A stretch of 64,000 nucleotides of DNA from Flavobacterium supellecticarium (GTDB taxonomy: Bacteria; Bacteroidota; Bacteroidia; Flavobacteriales; Flavobacteriaceae), in assembly GCF_004801375.1 (NCBI RefSeq), contig NZ_SSNZ01000002.1, forward strand, positions 620,001 to 684,000, in the 5' to 3' direction. Below the pieces are notes generated by a model. That model had not been told where the DNA came from. It was given only the letters and a program-made list of their open reading frames with translations, and searched no databases. Of this stretch, positions 27,716 to 36,432 are shown one piece after another (within the stretch, counting starts at the first letter, position 1; every line of letters starts with the position of its first letter). The position numbers and the translations under genes are program-made.

Positions 27716-28245
27716 TATACTCGCAATAAGTTTCTTAATTCGTTTATACAGTTTCTGTTTTGTGTTTTAACCGTTCCCAATGGAATTTCCAGTGTTTCGG
27801 AAACTTCCTGTTGTGTATAGCCTTTAAAAAATAAGAGGTCAATCAGCTGTATACATTTGGGTTTTAGTTTTTTTACAAATTCCTGAATTCCAATCGTATC
27901 GATCTTATTCATGGTTCTTGTAGTGTCATCGAGTATATGTACGAAATTGTCAGAAGATAAGTTTTTCTGATTGTTGTTAAAGTTTTTAGAACGCAGCCGA
28001 TCGATAGCGCTGTTACGGGCGATATTGAGCAGCCAGGTAAAAAAGCGGCCTTTACTTTCGTTGTAAGTGTCCAGATTTTTCCAGATTTTAACAAAGGTTT
28101 CCTGAAGGACATCTTCGGCTTCTTCCCGGTCTTTTAATAGGTTGTAAATGATGCCGTATAGGTTTTTGGCATACATGTCGTACAAAAGCGTAAAAGCTTT
28201 GTTGTCTTTTTTGTAGATTTGCGCCAGTAATTCTTCTTGTGTCAT
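27715..28245 (-). CDS. ECF sigma-70 family RNA polymerase sigma factor
   Basis: A 176-residue ECF sigma factor. Region 2 includes ALLYDMYAKNLYGIIYNLL with the -10-binding WKNLDTYNESKGRFFTWLLN segment. Region 4 carries a helix-turn-helix in YTQQEVSETLEIPLGTVKTQ. The type is close to SigK, which fits the RskA-like partner encoded next. Its regulon is unknown. The start lies near the divergent trmH gene, with about 60 bases between the two start codons. Confidence 0.92.
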   Translation of the reverse strand: MTQEELLAQIYKKDNKAFTLLYDMYAKNLYGIIYNLLKDREEAEDVLQETFVKIWKNLDTYNESKGRFFTWLLNIARNSAIDRLRSKNFNNNQKNLSSDNFVHILDDTTRTMNKIDTIGIQEFVKKLKPKCIQLIDLLFFKGYTQQEVSETLEIPLGTVKTQNRNCINELRNLLRV

Positions 28246-28305
28246 AAGAGTAATTTAACTTCACTAAAGTTAGTAAAGAAATTTAACAAATTCATATTTT
28301 TTTTA

Positions 28306-28989
28306 ATGGAACCGCTTTTTTCCGATACCGCCTATTTAGCCTATTTAGAAAATTTTATCACCGAGAACCGCAGAGACGGCTTTAAGCGCGTGTTGGAAAA
28401 CCGTACCAAGCACTTTACCGTGGCGGTTGAAGATTTGTACCAGTTGCACAATACCAGCGCCGTAATGCGCAGTTGTGAAGTTTTTGGAATACAGGAACTG
28501 AATGTGGTAGAAGAACGTTTTGGGAAGAAAATCGATAAAGAGATTGCAATGGGCGCTCAGAAATGGGTGGACATCAACCGATTTAATTCGAATCAGGATT
28601 GTATTACCGATTTAAAACAAAGAGGCTATCGGATTATTGCGACAACGCCACATGATAATGATTGTTTGCTGGAAGATTTTGATATTACGCAGCCGGCGGC
28701 AATCTTTTTTGGAACGGAACGGCTTGGACTATCGGATGAAGTCATGCAGCAGGCCGATGGATTTTTAAAAATTCCGATGGTTGGTTTTACCGAAAGTTTG
28801 AATATTTCGGTATCGGCGGCCATCATCCTGCAAAATATTTCGACACGATTGCGTAATTCCGGTTTGGATTGGAAACTAACGGATGCCGAAATGCTGGAAA
28901 AACGAATCGACTGGGCGCGAAAATCGATTAAGGATATTGACTATATAACCCGCTTGTATCTGGAAAAAAACAAAAAAGAGGATTTTTAA
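28306..28989 (+). CDS. trmH: SpoU/TrmH-family tRNA (guanosine-2'-O)-methyltransferase
   Basis: A 227-residue SPOUT methyltransferase. The three SpoU motifs are present: NTSAVMRSCEVFGIQEL, AIFFGTERLGLSDEVM and IPMVGFTESLNISVSAA, which form the knotted SAM site. The short length without an N-terminal extension and the motif order fit TrmH, which methylates G18 of tRNA. Other SpoU members such as rRNA enzymes remain possible. The frame is open upstream to 28237, but ATG 28306 is where family homology begins and avoids overlap with the divergent sigma gene. Confidence 0.85.
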   Translation: MEPLFSDTAYLAYLENFITENRRDGFKRVLENRTKHFTVAVEDLYQLHNTSAVMRSCEVFGIQELNVVEERFGKKIDKEIAMGAQKWVDINRFNSNQDCITDLKQRGYRIIATTPHDNDCLLEDFDITQPAAIFFGTERLGLSDEVMQQADGFLKIPMVGFTESLNISVSAAIILQNISTRLRNSGLDWKLTDAEMLEKRIDWARKSIKDIDYITRLYLEKNKKEDF

Positions 28990-29002
28990 TCCTCTTTTTT
29001 TA
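28972..29002. terminator. Terminator shared by trmH and the convergent gene
   Basis: Twelve-base arms (28972-28983 and 28989-29000) with A and T runs on either side. The trmH stop lies inside the hairpin, and the convergent gene ends 8 bases further on. Confidence 0.85.
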
Positions 29003-29009
29003 TTGGGTG

Positions 29010-29780
29010 TTATTTTTGTCGTTTTAAGATCTTGTAATCTTCATAACAGCTACTGATTGCTTCCATGATTTGCAGGTCGTTTGCTGTTTTGATAAAGGTT
29101 TCGGAATAATTACAACGCTGTAAAATCTCGTTGATTTCCTTTGGATCGATTCCTAAAAGTGAAGCCAGCGTTTCTTTGTCAAATTTAGAAGCCAAAAGAT
29201 TTTTTACAACATCGTCTTTTTTGATTTCCTTTAATTTACTCATTTCTTTCGGTTTTTTTCCAAAGAAATTATAGAGTAAATCGGCCGGGTTAAAAAGAGA
29301 TCCCAATACGCGGTTAATTTTATTCGGAGAGTGATCGCCGGCCTCATAGCCATATGGTAATCCCGAAATCGGATAACGAAAATTCTCATTTAACGGTAAA
29401 ATTTTGGTGTCGACTTCCAGATAACCGGTTAGCTGGTATTTGTTGATCACAACCTCTTCCAAGGCATAAGCCTTTTCGGTTAGCCGAATCTTGGTATTCT
29501 TGTTTTTAATCCAGTCGTTGGTAACCCGTATTTTAATCGATTCAAAACCGATAAACGAAAAGTGAAGCGTATCGTTTACTTTGGCTTCAATGGTAAATTC
29601 ACCATGTCCGCTGGAAGTGGTACCTTTAACGGTATTGATATTAACGATATTGACGTTACTCTTAGGAAGTAAAGTTGTAGCGTTCACTACTATACCGGAA
29701 ACCGTTGAGGGAGTTTCCGTTTCCTGCGCGTAGGAAGCAAATGTTAGTAGGGTAAATAAAAAAACTGCAAAAAATCTCAT
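29010..29780 (-). CDS. Secreted protein with carboxypeptidase-like regulatory domain
   Basis: A 256-residue protein. A signal peptide (RFFAVFLFTLLTFASYAQ) precedes a CarboxypepD_reg-like beta-sandwich at about 25-105 (VSGIVVNATTLLPKSNVNIV, LHFSFIGFESIKIRV, ALEEVVINKY). That is the domain found at the N terminus of Bacteroidota TonB receptors. No plug or barrel follows; the rest is a helical region of unknown function. It may be an exported scaffold or an envelope-anchored protein. Confidence 0.75.
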   Translation of the reverse strand: MRFFAVFLFTLLTFASYAQETETPSTVSGIVVNATTLLPKSNVNIVNINTVKGTTSSGHGEFTIEAKVNDTLHFSFIGFESIKIRVTNDWIKNKNTKIRLTEKAYALEEVVINKYQLTGYLEVDTKILPLNENFRYPISGLPYGYEAGDHSPNKINRVLGSLFNPADLLYNFFGKKPKEMSKLKEIKKDDVVKNLLASKFDKETLASLLGIDPKEINEILQRCNYSETFIKTANDLQIMEAISSCYEDYKILKRQK

Positions 29781-29858
29781 ACGGGTTATTAGATTGGTCT
29801 AAAAGTAAGGGATATTTTGCAGTTTTTAAGTTATATTAGAAGAAAATTAACAAAAGAA

Positions 29859-31727
29859 TTAGCTTCTTCTGGGGCGTCTTCCGCTGCTGTTGTTCGAAGA
29901 ACCTTCGGAACGACGCGGAGAACGGTCTGATCTTCTTTCATTTCGTAATGGTCGGTCACCAAAATCATCTTTTCTTTCCGAACGACCACCGCCAAAACTA
30001 CGCTCTCTTCTTGGTCCTCTGTCGCGATCGCCACCTCTGTCACGGTCACCACCTCGGGAACGGTTGCGATCACCACCACCGTTACGTCCGTTATGGTCGC
30101 GTCTTCTGTTGTTGGATCCACCGTCGTTTTTAGAAATTTCCACGTTGATTTTACGTCCTTCTAAATGAATGTTGTTTAAAACATCCATTACTTTCTCGGC
30201 ATGTTCCGCATCAGTATTAAAGAAAGAGAAACCTTCTTTTACATCTACTTTAAACAAATCGTCACGACCTAATTCTAAAGTGTCGCGTAAGAAATCTTTC
30301 AACGTCATCCAGTCATAATTATCACGGGAACCGATGTTGATAAAGAAACGTACTGCTCCGTCGGACGGGATGCTTCCTGCGTCTTCACGACGGTCACCAG
30401 CATTTTGAGCGGATAAATCGCGAGATTTCTTATAATAATTGATAAAACGGTTGAATTCTACCGAAACCATTTTCTTGATTACTTCCTCTTTTGTAAGGTC
30501 TTTCATTACCTCATAAATAGCCGGAAGGTAGGCATCGATTTCATGGTCAACTTCAACGTCTTTGATTTTATTCGCTAAGTGGAATAACTGAATTTCGCAG
30601 ATTTCAATTCCGGAAGGAATCGGTTTTTCTTCGAATTTCGTTTTGATGATACGCTCGATCTGTGAAATTTTACGCAATTCACTTTTCGTAATGATCACCA
30701 TAGATGTTCCGGATTTTCCGGCACGTCCTGTTCTACCGGAACGGTGCGTATACGTTTCGATTTCGTCTGGTAACTGATAGTTGATTACGTGTGTTACGTC
30801 ATCTACGTCGATACCACGGGCCGCTACGTCGGTAGCAACCAACATTTGGATCTGACGACCACGGAACGATTTCATTACGCCGTCACGTTGCGCCTGAGAA
30901 AGGTCACCGTGTAAAGCAGCAGCATTGTACCCGTCTTCGATTAGTTTTTCAGCAACAGCTTGTGTGTCTCTTTTGGTACGACAGAAGACAACCGAGAAAA
31001 TATCCGGGTTAGCATCAGCCAGTCGTTTTAAAGCCGAATAACGGTCGCGGGCATTTACCAGGTAAAATTCGTGCGAAACGTTTTGCGAACCAGAGTTTTT
31101 GTGTCCCACTGTGATTTCAAGAGGTTTACGCATAAACTCGCGTGCAATACGCGCTACTTCCTGTGGCATGGTTGCCGAAAACAACCAGGTACTTTTGTTT
31201 TCCGGTGTATCGGATAAAATGGAAGTGATATCATCATAAAATCCCATGTTTAACATTTCGTCGGCTTCGTCAAGAACACAGAAATTAATGTTCTTGATAT
31301 TTACCATACCTCTGTTAATCATGTCCTGCATTCTTCCTGGAGTGGCCACGATAATCTGTGCACCTCTTTTTACATCTTTCGCCTGTTCGGTAATGCTGGC
31401 ACCACCATAAACGGCAACAGTGTGAATTCCTTTAACGTATTTTGAATATTGTTTAATCTCATTGGTGATTTGTAAACAAAGTTCGCGTGTTGGCGATAAA
31501 ATTAATGCCTGAGTCGTTCTGTCCTCAGCATCAATCTTTTGAATCAGTGGAAAACCAAACGCAGCGGTCTTACCTGTCCCGGTCTGTGCCAATGCAACTA
31601 TGTCTGTGTCTTTTTCCAATAATAGGGGAATCGCCTTTTCCTGTACCTCCGACGGATTTTCAAATCCTAGATCTTTAATCGCCAGCAGTAGCGATTCATT
31701 CAATCCTAATTGTTCAAATTTATTCAT
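29859..31727 (-). CDS. deaD: DEAD-box RNA helicase with RGG-rich tail
   Basis: A 622-residue helicase of the DeaD/CsdA type. It has the Q motif (FENPSEVQEKAIP), Walker A AQTGTGKTAAF, PTRELCLQ, the DEAD box in VLDEADEMLNMGF, SAT and HRSGRTGRAGKSG. A DbpA-like RNA-binding domain lies at about 465-540 (VRFFINIGSRDNYDWMTLKD). Residues from about 545 form an Arg/Gly/Asp-rich basic tail. It probably unwinds RNA during ribosome assembly or cold growth. Upstream, 247 bases to rdgB contain no gene and may include a long leader. Confidence 0.92.
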   Translation of the reverse strand: MNKFEQLGLNESLLLAIKDLGFENPSEVQEKAIPLLLEKDTDIVALAQTGTGKTAAFGFPLIQKIDAEDRTTQALILSPTRELCLQITNEIKQYSKYVKGIHTVAVYGGASITEQAKDVKRGAQIIVATPGRMQDMINRGMVNIKNINFCVLDEADEMLNMGFYDDITSILSDTPENKSTWLFSATMPQEVARIAREFMRKPLEITVGHKNSGSQNVSHEFYLVNARDRYSALKRLADANPDIFSVVFCRTKRDTQAVAEKLIEDGYNAAALHGDLSQAQRDGVMKSFRGRQIQMLVATDVAARGIDVDDVTHVINYQLPDEIETYTHRSGRTGRAGKSGTSMVIITKSELRKISQIERIIKTKFEEKPIPSGIEICEIQLFHLANKIKDVEVDHEIDAYLPAIYEVMKDLTKEEVIKKMVSVEFNRFINYYKKSRDLSAQNAGDRREDAGSIPSDGAVRFFINIGSRDNYDWMTLKDFLRDTLELGRDDLFKVDVKEGFSFFNTDAEHAEKVMDVLNNIHLEGRKINVEISKNDGGSNNRRRDHNGRNGGGDRNRSRGGDRDRGGDRDRGPRRERSFGGGRSERKDDFGDRPLRNERRSDRSPRRSEGSSNNSSGRRPRRS

Positions 31728-31748
31728 TCGTTATTTTTAAATTGGGGG

Positions 31749-31756
31749 CAAAGTTA
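31749..31756 (-). promoter_or_regulatory. Candidate -7 element of the helicase promoter
   Basis: The minus strand reads TAACTTTG, matching TAnnTTTG, 21 bases before the helicase start. No -33 box was identified. Confidence 0.35.
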
Positions 31757-31974
31757 CTGTAAATTAACGAGATATGCTAATATGTTTTCGATATTTATGC
31801 TTTTGTTTTTTATTGATTTTCAGATGGTTATTGTTTTGGTGCTTACTTCATTAGGCTTTCCGAAGATTTTAAGTGTCGGATTGATCAAATGCTGGCTCTG
31901 ATTTGTGAAAATTTTAAGCAGAATTTTCAACATAATTTAACAAAGACATTTCTGTTATCCAAACTTTTACCGCA

Positions 31975-32547
31975 CTATTGGTTTAAAAAAGCAGCCAACT
32001 GTTTTACGGCTTTTCCACGGTGACTGATACCGGATTTTTCTTCCATTTCCAATTCGGCAAACGTACGACTATCATTTTCGGGTACAAAAACCGGGTCATA
32101 ACCAAAACCGTTGGTTCCTTTTCGTTCGCGGATAATCGTTCCGTGGATGATTCCGGTAAATAGCTGTTGCGTTCCGTTGAGGTTTAAAGCAATCACGGTT
32201 TTAAAATTAGCCTTGCGGTTGTTTTCGGTTTCCAACTCCGACAGTAGTTTGTCGATATTGTCGTTATCGTTTTTATGATCACCGGCATAACGGGCCGAAA
32301 TCACACCCGGAGCGCCGTTTAGTGCGTCCACTTCCAGTCCGCTATCGTCTGCAAAACAGTTATATCCATAATGTTCGGTGACATAATTGGCTTTTAAAAT
32401 GGCATTGCCTTCAATGGTATCGGCTGTTTCCGGAATGTCTGCATCACAATTGATATCGCTAAGACTTAAAACCTGAATGGAGTCGGGAAGGAGTTGCTGA
32501 ATTTCTTTAATTTTGTTGGGATTGTTGGATGCGAAAACCAGTTTCAT
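31975..32547 (-). CDS. rdgB: Non-canonical purine NTP pyrophosphatase (RdgB/HAM1)
   Basis: A 190-residue RdgB/HAM1 protein. It hydrolyses dITP, dXTP and related nucleotides to monophosphates so they are not built into DNA. The family motifs are LVFASNNPNKIKEIQQLL at the start, ADDSGLEVDALNGAPGVIS with the acidic metal site, and GTNGFGYDPVFVPEND and ISHRGKAVKQLA later. ATG 32547 is the family start; the open frame upstream is not conserved. It is divergent from the alkylation-repair operon. Confidence 0.94.
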   Translation of the reverse strand: MKLVFASNNPNKIKEIQQLLPDSIQVLSLSDINCDADIPETADTIEGNAILKANYVTEHYGYNCFADDSGLEVDALNGAPGVISARYAGDHKNDNDNIDKLLSELETENNRKANFKTVIALNLNGTQQLFTGIIHGTIIRERKGTNGFGYDPVFVPENDSRTFAELEMEEKSGISHRGKAVKQLAAFLNQ

Positions 32548-32596
32548 AGTCGTTGGAAATTTGTAGTTTAAGCACACAAAGATAATTCAAAAAGCA

Positions 32597-32629
32597 TTTT
32601 TGTATCACAAATCAAGGCAAATAATTTTG
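32597..32629 (+). promoter_or_regulatory. Consensus promoter of the alkylation-repair operon
   Basis: TTTTTG (32597-32602), 19 bases, then TAATTTTG (32622-32629), an almost perfect Bacteroidota promoter. It leaves a leader of about 100 bases before the ada-ogt start, room for an Ada-type binding site. Confidence 0.65.
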
Positions 32630-32732
32630 TAAATTTAAAGGACTTTTCGAAGTGTTTCAATCCCGCAAGTTTCGGGTCGGAAAGCGTTTTTACGGCGATT
32701 ACCTTTGTAAGGTGAATTCCAAATATATATCC

Positions 32733-33587
32733 ATGAAAACACAGGAACAATTTCAGTTTGACCGAATTGCAAAGGCAATCGACTTTTTGCATCATAATTT
32801 TAAAACACAACCGTCATTGGACGAAGTGGCTTCTTTTGTCCATGTAAGTCCATTTCATTTTCAAAAATTGTTTACCGAATGGGCGGGCGTGAGTCCGAAG
32901 AAGTTTTTGCAATATCTAACGGTGGAGCACGCCAAAAAAATGCTTAAATCGAGTCAGCTTACCTTATCCGAAGCGGCTTTCGAAACCGGACTTTCCGGAA
33001 CCGGACGTTTGCACGATTTGTTTGTTAATATCGAAGGGATGACGCCGGGCGATTATAAGAATGGTGGCGAACAGCTGCGAATCAATTATCATTTTGACGA
33101 AAGTCCGTTCGGAACATTGTTGATGGCTTCTACCGAAAAAGGAATTTGTCGGCTTGTTTTTGCCGATGATCAGGAGTTGGCGTTAGCGGAATTAAAAGCA
33201 GAATTTCCAAATGCTTCTTTTGCCAATCAGACCGATACTTTTCAAAAAGACGTACGCTCGTTTTTTGGTAATGACTGGAACGAATCACAGACTGTAAAAC
33301 TGCATTTGCGGGGAACGGATTTTCAGCTAAAAGTATGGGAAACGCTGTTAAAAATACCTATGGGACAGTTAACAACCTATGGTGCAATTGCACAAAGTAT
33401 TGAAAAACCGAGAGCTTCACGAGCAGTGGGAACAGCAATCGGAAACAATCCGGTGGCTTTTCTGATTCCGTGTCATCGGGTAATTCAGGCCACGGGGATG
33501 ATTGGCGGTTATCATTGGGGAAATACCCGAAAAAAAGCCATTATCGGATGGGAAGCCTGTCAGTCGGATCTTTTACTACAGGAATAA
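32733..33587 (+). CDS. ada: AraC-Ogt regulator/methyltransferase (Ada without N-terminal zinc domain)
   Basis: A 284-residue protein. Residues 10-108 are an AraC-type double helix-turn-helix (LDEVASFVHVSPFHFQKLF). Residues 118-275 are an O6-methylguanine-DNA methyltransferase ending in the acceptor motif IPCHRVIQATG (C247). The N-terminal Ada zinc domain is missing and is encoded two genes downstream as a separate protein. It should repair O6-alkylguanine by suicide transfer and regulate the operon. The start chosen is ATG 32733; the upstream extension is not homologous. Its stop overlaps the next ATG (TAATG). Confidence 0.92.
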   Translation: MKTQEQFQFDRIAKAIDFLHHNFKTQPSLDEVASFVHVSPFHFQKLFTEWAGVSPKKFLQYLTVEHAKKMLKSSQLTLSEAAFETGLSGTGRLHDLFVNIEGMTPGDYKNGGEQLRINYHFDESPFGTLLMASTEKGICRLVFADDQELALAELKAEFPNASFANQTDTFQKDVRSFFGNDWNESQTVKLHLRGTDFQLKVWETLLKIPMGQLTTYGAIAQSIEKPRASRAVGTAIGNNPVAFLIPCHRVIQATGMIGGYHWGNTRKKAIIGWEACQSDLLLQE

Positions 33588-34300
33588 TGGAGGCTGTATT
33601 GGAACGATTGCAGGCTACCGATTGGGATCAGGTGGCCGGAATGATGCATGAAAAAGGATACGCCGTATTGTCGGATATAATTCCGGAACCGGTTTGTGAT
33701 ACGCTGATTGGTTATTATCCGGAAGATAAACGCTATCGAAAAAAAGTAGTGATGGAACGGTATCGCTTTGGACAAGGCGAATACAAATATTTTGATTACC
33801 CTTTACCGGATCTGATTCAGCAATTGCGGACTATGGTTTATGAAAAACTGGTTCCGATTGCTAATTTATGGATGAAAGCATTACAGATAGACCGGCAATT
33901 TCCTGGAAAACATGAGGAATTATTGGCACTTTGTAAGGCAAACAATCGGTCGAAACCTACGGTATTGGTACTGAATTACAGTGAAGGCGGTTATAATACC
34001 TTACATCAGGATTTGTATGGCGATGTCTTTTTCCCGATTCAGATCGTGTTATTTCTCAACGAGCCCGAAAAAGACTATACCGGTGGTGAATTTGTACTGA
34101 CCGAACAGGTTCCCAGAGCACAATCGAAAGCAATCGTCTTACAACCAAAACGAGGGGATATTCTGGTTTTTACGACAAACTTTCGTCCGGTACGTGGTAC
34201 AAAAGGCTATTATCGTGTAGCGATGAAACACGGAGTGAGCGAAGTGCGCAGCGGAAAACGGTATACAATGGGAATCATTTTTCACGACGCGATCAGTTAA
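33587..34300 (+). CDS. 2-oxoglutarate/Fe(II) oxygenase in the repair operon
   Basis: A 237-residue dioxygenase. The iron ligands are H140 and D142 in NTLHQDLYGD and probably H215 in AMKHGVSEV, with a 2-oxoglutarate arginine near R221. The strand layout (IQIVLFLNEPEKDYTGGEFV, GDILVFTTNFRPVRGTKG) is of prolyl 4-hydroxylase/PiuC type rather than AlkB. Its place between ada-ogt and alkB, with a one-base stop/start overlap, suggests a role in alkylation repair or response. The substrate, protein or nucleic acid, is unknown. Confidence 0.85.
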   Translation: MEAVLERLQATDWDQVAGMMHEKGYAVLSDIIPEPVCDTLIGYYPEDKRYRKKVVMERYRFGQGEYKYFDYPLPDLIQQLRTMVYEKLVPIANLWMKALQIDRQFPGKHEELLALCKANNRSKPTVLVLNYSEGGYNTLHQDLYGDVFFPIQIVLFLNEPEKDYTGGEFVLTEQVPRAQSKAIVLQPKRGDILVFTTNFRPVRGTKGYYRVAMKHGVSEVRSGKRYTMGIIFHDAIS

Positions 34301-34302
34301 AG

Positions 34303-34551
34303 ATGTGGCTACATGAACAACTTCCGGATAGCGAACTACACCATCGGATCCGGAAACAAAGTATTACCTTTGGCGGAAATAAAAAACTGAAAATTGTTGG
34401 ACGTTTACATTGTACATCCGGCAAAAGAATGAAAAAAACAAATCGGGTATTCTTTGCCTCAATGGAAGAAGCGGAAGCAATGGGGTATCGGCCTTGCGGA
34501 CATTGTATGCGGGACGTGTACCAGCACTGGAAATTAAAACAACAACTATAA
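34303..34551 (+). CDS. Stand-alone Ada zinc-domain-like protein
   Basis: An 82-residue protein that matches the Ada N-terminal methylphosphotriester domain: GRLHCTSGKRMKKTNRVFFA, then AEAMGYRPCGHCMRD. C37, C65 and C68 align with three of the four zinc ligands of Ada. The position of the second cysteine (C-x3-C in Ada) is K41, so the site is incomplete unless H36 or another residue serves. C37 would be the methyl-accepting cysteine. It is two bases after the oxygenase stop, and its stop overlaps the alkB ATG. It may supply in trans the sensing domain missing from the AraC-Ogt protein. Confidence 0.8.
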   Translation: MWLHEQLPDSELHHRIRKQSITFGGNKKLKIVGRLHCTSGKRMKKTNRVFFASMEEAEAMGYRPCGHCMRDVYQHWKLKQQL

Positions 34552-35159
34552 TGGATTTATTCAGTACCGGAGAAATCGAAAACATACTGCCATACGACGG
34601 AGAAGTGTACTATCATGGTCGCATTATGACCGATCGGGAGGCAAAGCACTATTACAATCGTTTTATGGAAACCATTGAATGGCGCAATGACGAGGCGATT
34701 GTTTTTGGCAAACTGATCCAGACCAAAAGAAAAGTGGCCTGGTATGGTGATCATCCGTTTCAGTATACCTATTCCAATACAACCAAAACCGCCTTACCCT
34801 GGACGGAAGAATTAATTACCTTAAAAAAAATAGCCGAAAATTTAAGCGGTACTACTTTTAATTCCTGTCTGCTAAACCTCTATCACGACGGACAGGAAGG
34901 GATGGCGTGGCATAGCGACAGCGAAAAATCCCTTGGTATGAATACCGTAATTGCGTCGCTAAGCTTTGGAGCCGAACGCAAGTTTGCCTTTAAACACAAA
35001 ACGACCAAAGCTACGGTTTCGCTGGTGCTGGAAGCCGGAAGCCTACTCATTATGCAGGGAACGACCCAAACGCACTGGTTACACCGTTTGCCGCCAACCA
35101 CCAAAGTGATGCGTCCGCGTGTGAACCTCACTTTCAGGACTATTGTGGATCAATATTGA
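34551..35159 (+). CDS. alkB: AlkB-type DNA dealkylase
   Basis: A 202-residue AlkB-family dioxygenase, closer in layout to ALKBH2/3 than to E. coli AlkB. Motifs: FNSCLLNLYHDGQEGMAWHS with H121 and D123 as iron ligands, ERKFAFKHK, H178 in THWLHRLPPT, and the 2-oxoglutarate arginines in RPRVNLTFR (R190, R196). It oxidatively removes methyl groups from N1-methyladenine and N3-methylcytosine in DNA. It is the last gene of the repair operon, with TAATG overlap to the zinc-domain gene. Confidence 0.93.
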   Translation: MDLFSTGEIENILPYDGEVYYHGRIMTDREAKHYYNRFMETIEWRNDEAIVFGKLIQTKRKVAWYGDHPFQYTYSNTTKTALPWTEELITLKKIAENLSGTTFNSCLLNLYHDGQEGMAWHSDSEKSLGMNTVIASLSFGAERKFAFKHKTTKATVSLVLEAGSLLIMQGTTQTHWLHRLPPTTKVMRPRVNLTFRTIVDQY

Positions 35160-35287
35160 AAAATGTTGGATTTGTTAAAAAAATAGGAAAATAGAAATCG
35201 AGCGAATCGTTATTTTATGATTAATTTTGTTTTTTCTTTGAAATAGAAGAATTTTCGGAGTGAATCGAAAAAAAATGGTTAGTGAAA

Positions 35288-35305
35288 AAGGGGAAAATTC
35301 CCCTT
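35288..35305. promoter_or_regulatory. Inverted repeat overlapping the -33 box (possible operator)
   Basis: Perfect 8-base arms AAGGGGAA/TTCCCCTT around two A bases. The right arm overlaps the TTG (35304-35306) of the promoter for the two-component operon. Similar GGGGA/TTCCC repeats precede the muramidase operon at 42648-42697. Confidence 0.6.
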
Positions 35306-35334
35306 GTAATAGTTTCGCCAAGCCAGTAATTTTG
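35304..35334 (+). promoter_or_regulatory. Promoter of the two-component operon
   Basis: TTG at 35304-35306, 20 bases, then TAATTTTG (35327-35334), a good match to the Bacteroidota consensus, 27 bases before the first gene of the operon. Confidence 0.65.
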
Positions 35335-35361
35335 CCTTTAAATCAATAAACCCATCTAAAA

Positions 35362-35781
35362 ATGAACACAATGGTGAAACCTACTCAATTAATTTCTTTT
35401 GAAAAAGGGAAAGAGTTGAACAAAAATTACAATGAAAAAAGAGGTGCTTTAGTAACCGAAAGATCCGGATTGGAAGATGCCAATGCCTTTTGGTTTTCTA
35501 TCGAAGAGTTGGAGCGTTACATCGCGTATGTAAAAGAAAATGCTGTCGAAAAAGGCTACATGGTTGACGGTATTCGTATTTATCTGGGTGTTTATCCGGA
35601 AACAGAAGAAAAAAATGCGGGTTATACGACTGTGTTTTTAACACCAACCGGAACGATCATCGATGAACAGGGAGGCCGGGGCGGTGCCAGTTTGCAAGGT
35701 AATGCACTGGATATAACAACTATTGAACCTTTAAATTTCGGTTCTATGGGGAATCCTCCAAAACTCAATTACGGTGGATAA
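35362..35781 (+). CDS. Conserved-looking small soluble protein of unknown function
   Basis: A 139-residue protein with no signal peptide or membrane segment. It has an acidic helical start (LISFEKGKELNKNYNEKRGA), a strand-rich centre (GIRIYLGVYPETEE, YTTVFLTPTG) and a Gly-rich tail (GGRGGASLQGN). I do not recognise the family. It is first in a four-gene operon with a membrane protein, histidine kinase and regulator (3 bases to the next gene), so it may be a sensor-associated or regulated product. ATG 35362 follows a good promoter; a second ATG three codons on is possible. Confidence 0.75.
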   Translation: MNTMVKPTQLISFEKGKELNKNYNEKRGALVTERSGLEDANAFWFSIEELERYIAYVKENAVEKGYMVDGIRIYLGVYPETEEKNAGYTTVFLTPTGTIIDEQGGRGGASLQGNALDITTIEPLNFGSMGNPPKLNYGG

Positions 35782-35784
35782 CGA

Positions 35785-36432
35785 ATGTTGGCAGATCTAA
35801 GATTATATACTGTGTTTCTCGCCTTATTATCGGGAATGTTTGGCATCATTTACTGGTACAAACTTCCGAATAATAAGGCAAAGTTTTTTGTATTATCCAT
35901 CTGGCTCTCGGCACTAACAGAGCTAACCGGAATTTTTTATACGCAAATAACCGGGCAGGTTAACTATATGGTTTTTAATATCTATATGTTTATTATCCTG
36001 CCGTATTATATACTGTTTTTAAAATCCATTTTACAACAGCCTAAACACAAACAGGTTGCGAACGTATGCTTTGCGCTTTTTTTGGTGTCGGTATTCGTGA
36101 ACCTCACCTTTTTTCAGGATGTAGTAGAAGAAGTATGTTTTAACAATTTTGCCATCGGTGTAGTCATGATTCTAATGTTGAGTTGTCTCTACCTGATGGA
36201 ACTGTTCAATTCAAATCTGATATTATCCATTAAGGACACGATTTTTTTCTGGTTTGTATTGGGAATATTACTTTTTTATGTTCCCTTTTTACCGTTTATG
36301 CTCTCTTTACGCTGGTTTTTATCCGGAATCCACGAAACAACTTATAGTTTGATCATTTTCTTTTTAAACGTATTAATGAACACCAGTTTTATCTTTGGTT
36401 TTATATGGAGCAAAAAGAGATACCATTATTGA
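35785..36432 (+). CDS. Integral membrane protein, possible sensor of the kinase
   Basis: A 215-residue protein with about six or seven hydrophobic segments (TVFLALLSGMFGIIYWY, YMFIILPYYILFL, VCFALFLVSVFVNLTFF, FALGL-like stretches, LIIFFLNVLMNTSFIFGFIW) and almost no soluble part. It overlaps the kinase gene by 28 bases. The kinase itself has one membrane segment and no sensor domain, so this protein probably provides the input module. No family is recognised with confidence. Confidence 0.75.
   Translation: MLADLRLYTVFLALLSGMFGIIYWYKLPNNKAKFFVLSIWLSALTELTGIFYTQITGQVNYMVFNIYMFIILPYYILFLKSILQQPKHKQVANVCFALFLVSVFVNLTFFQDVVEEVCFNNFAIGVVMILMLSCLYLMELFNSNLILSIKDTIFFWFVLGILLFYVPFLPFMLSLRWFLSGIHETTYSLIIFFLNVLMNTSFIFGFIWSKKRYHY

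Noticed and set aside
30000..30120. Repetitive Arg/Gly/Asp-coding DNA that resembles a tandem array
   Set aside because: It is the low-complexity tail of the helicase, not a CRISPR array or a separate repeat.
29831..30121. 96-residue Val/Thr-rich minus-strand frame
   Set aside because: It is an alternate-frame reading of the Arg/Gly-rich tail of the DEAD-box helicase.
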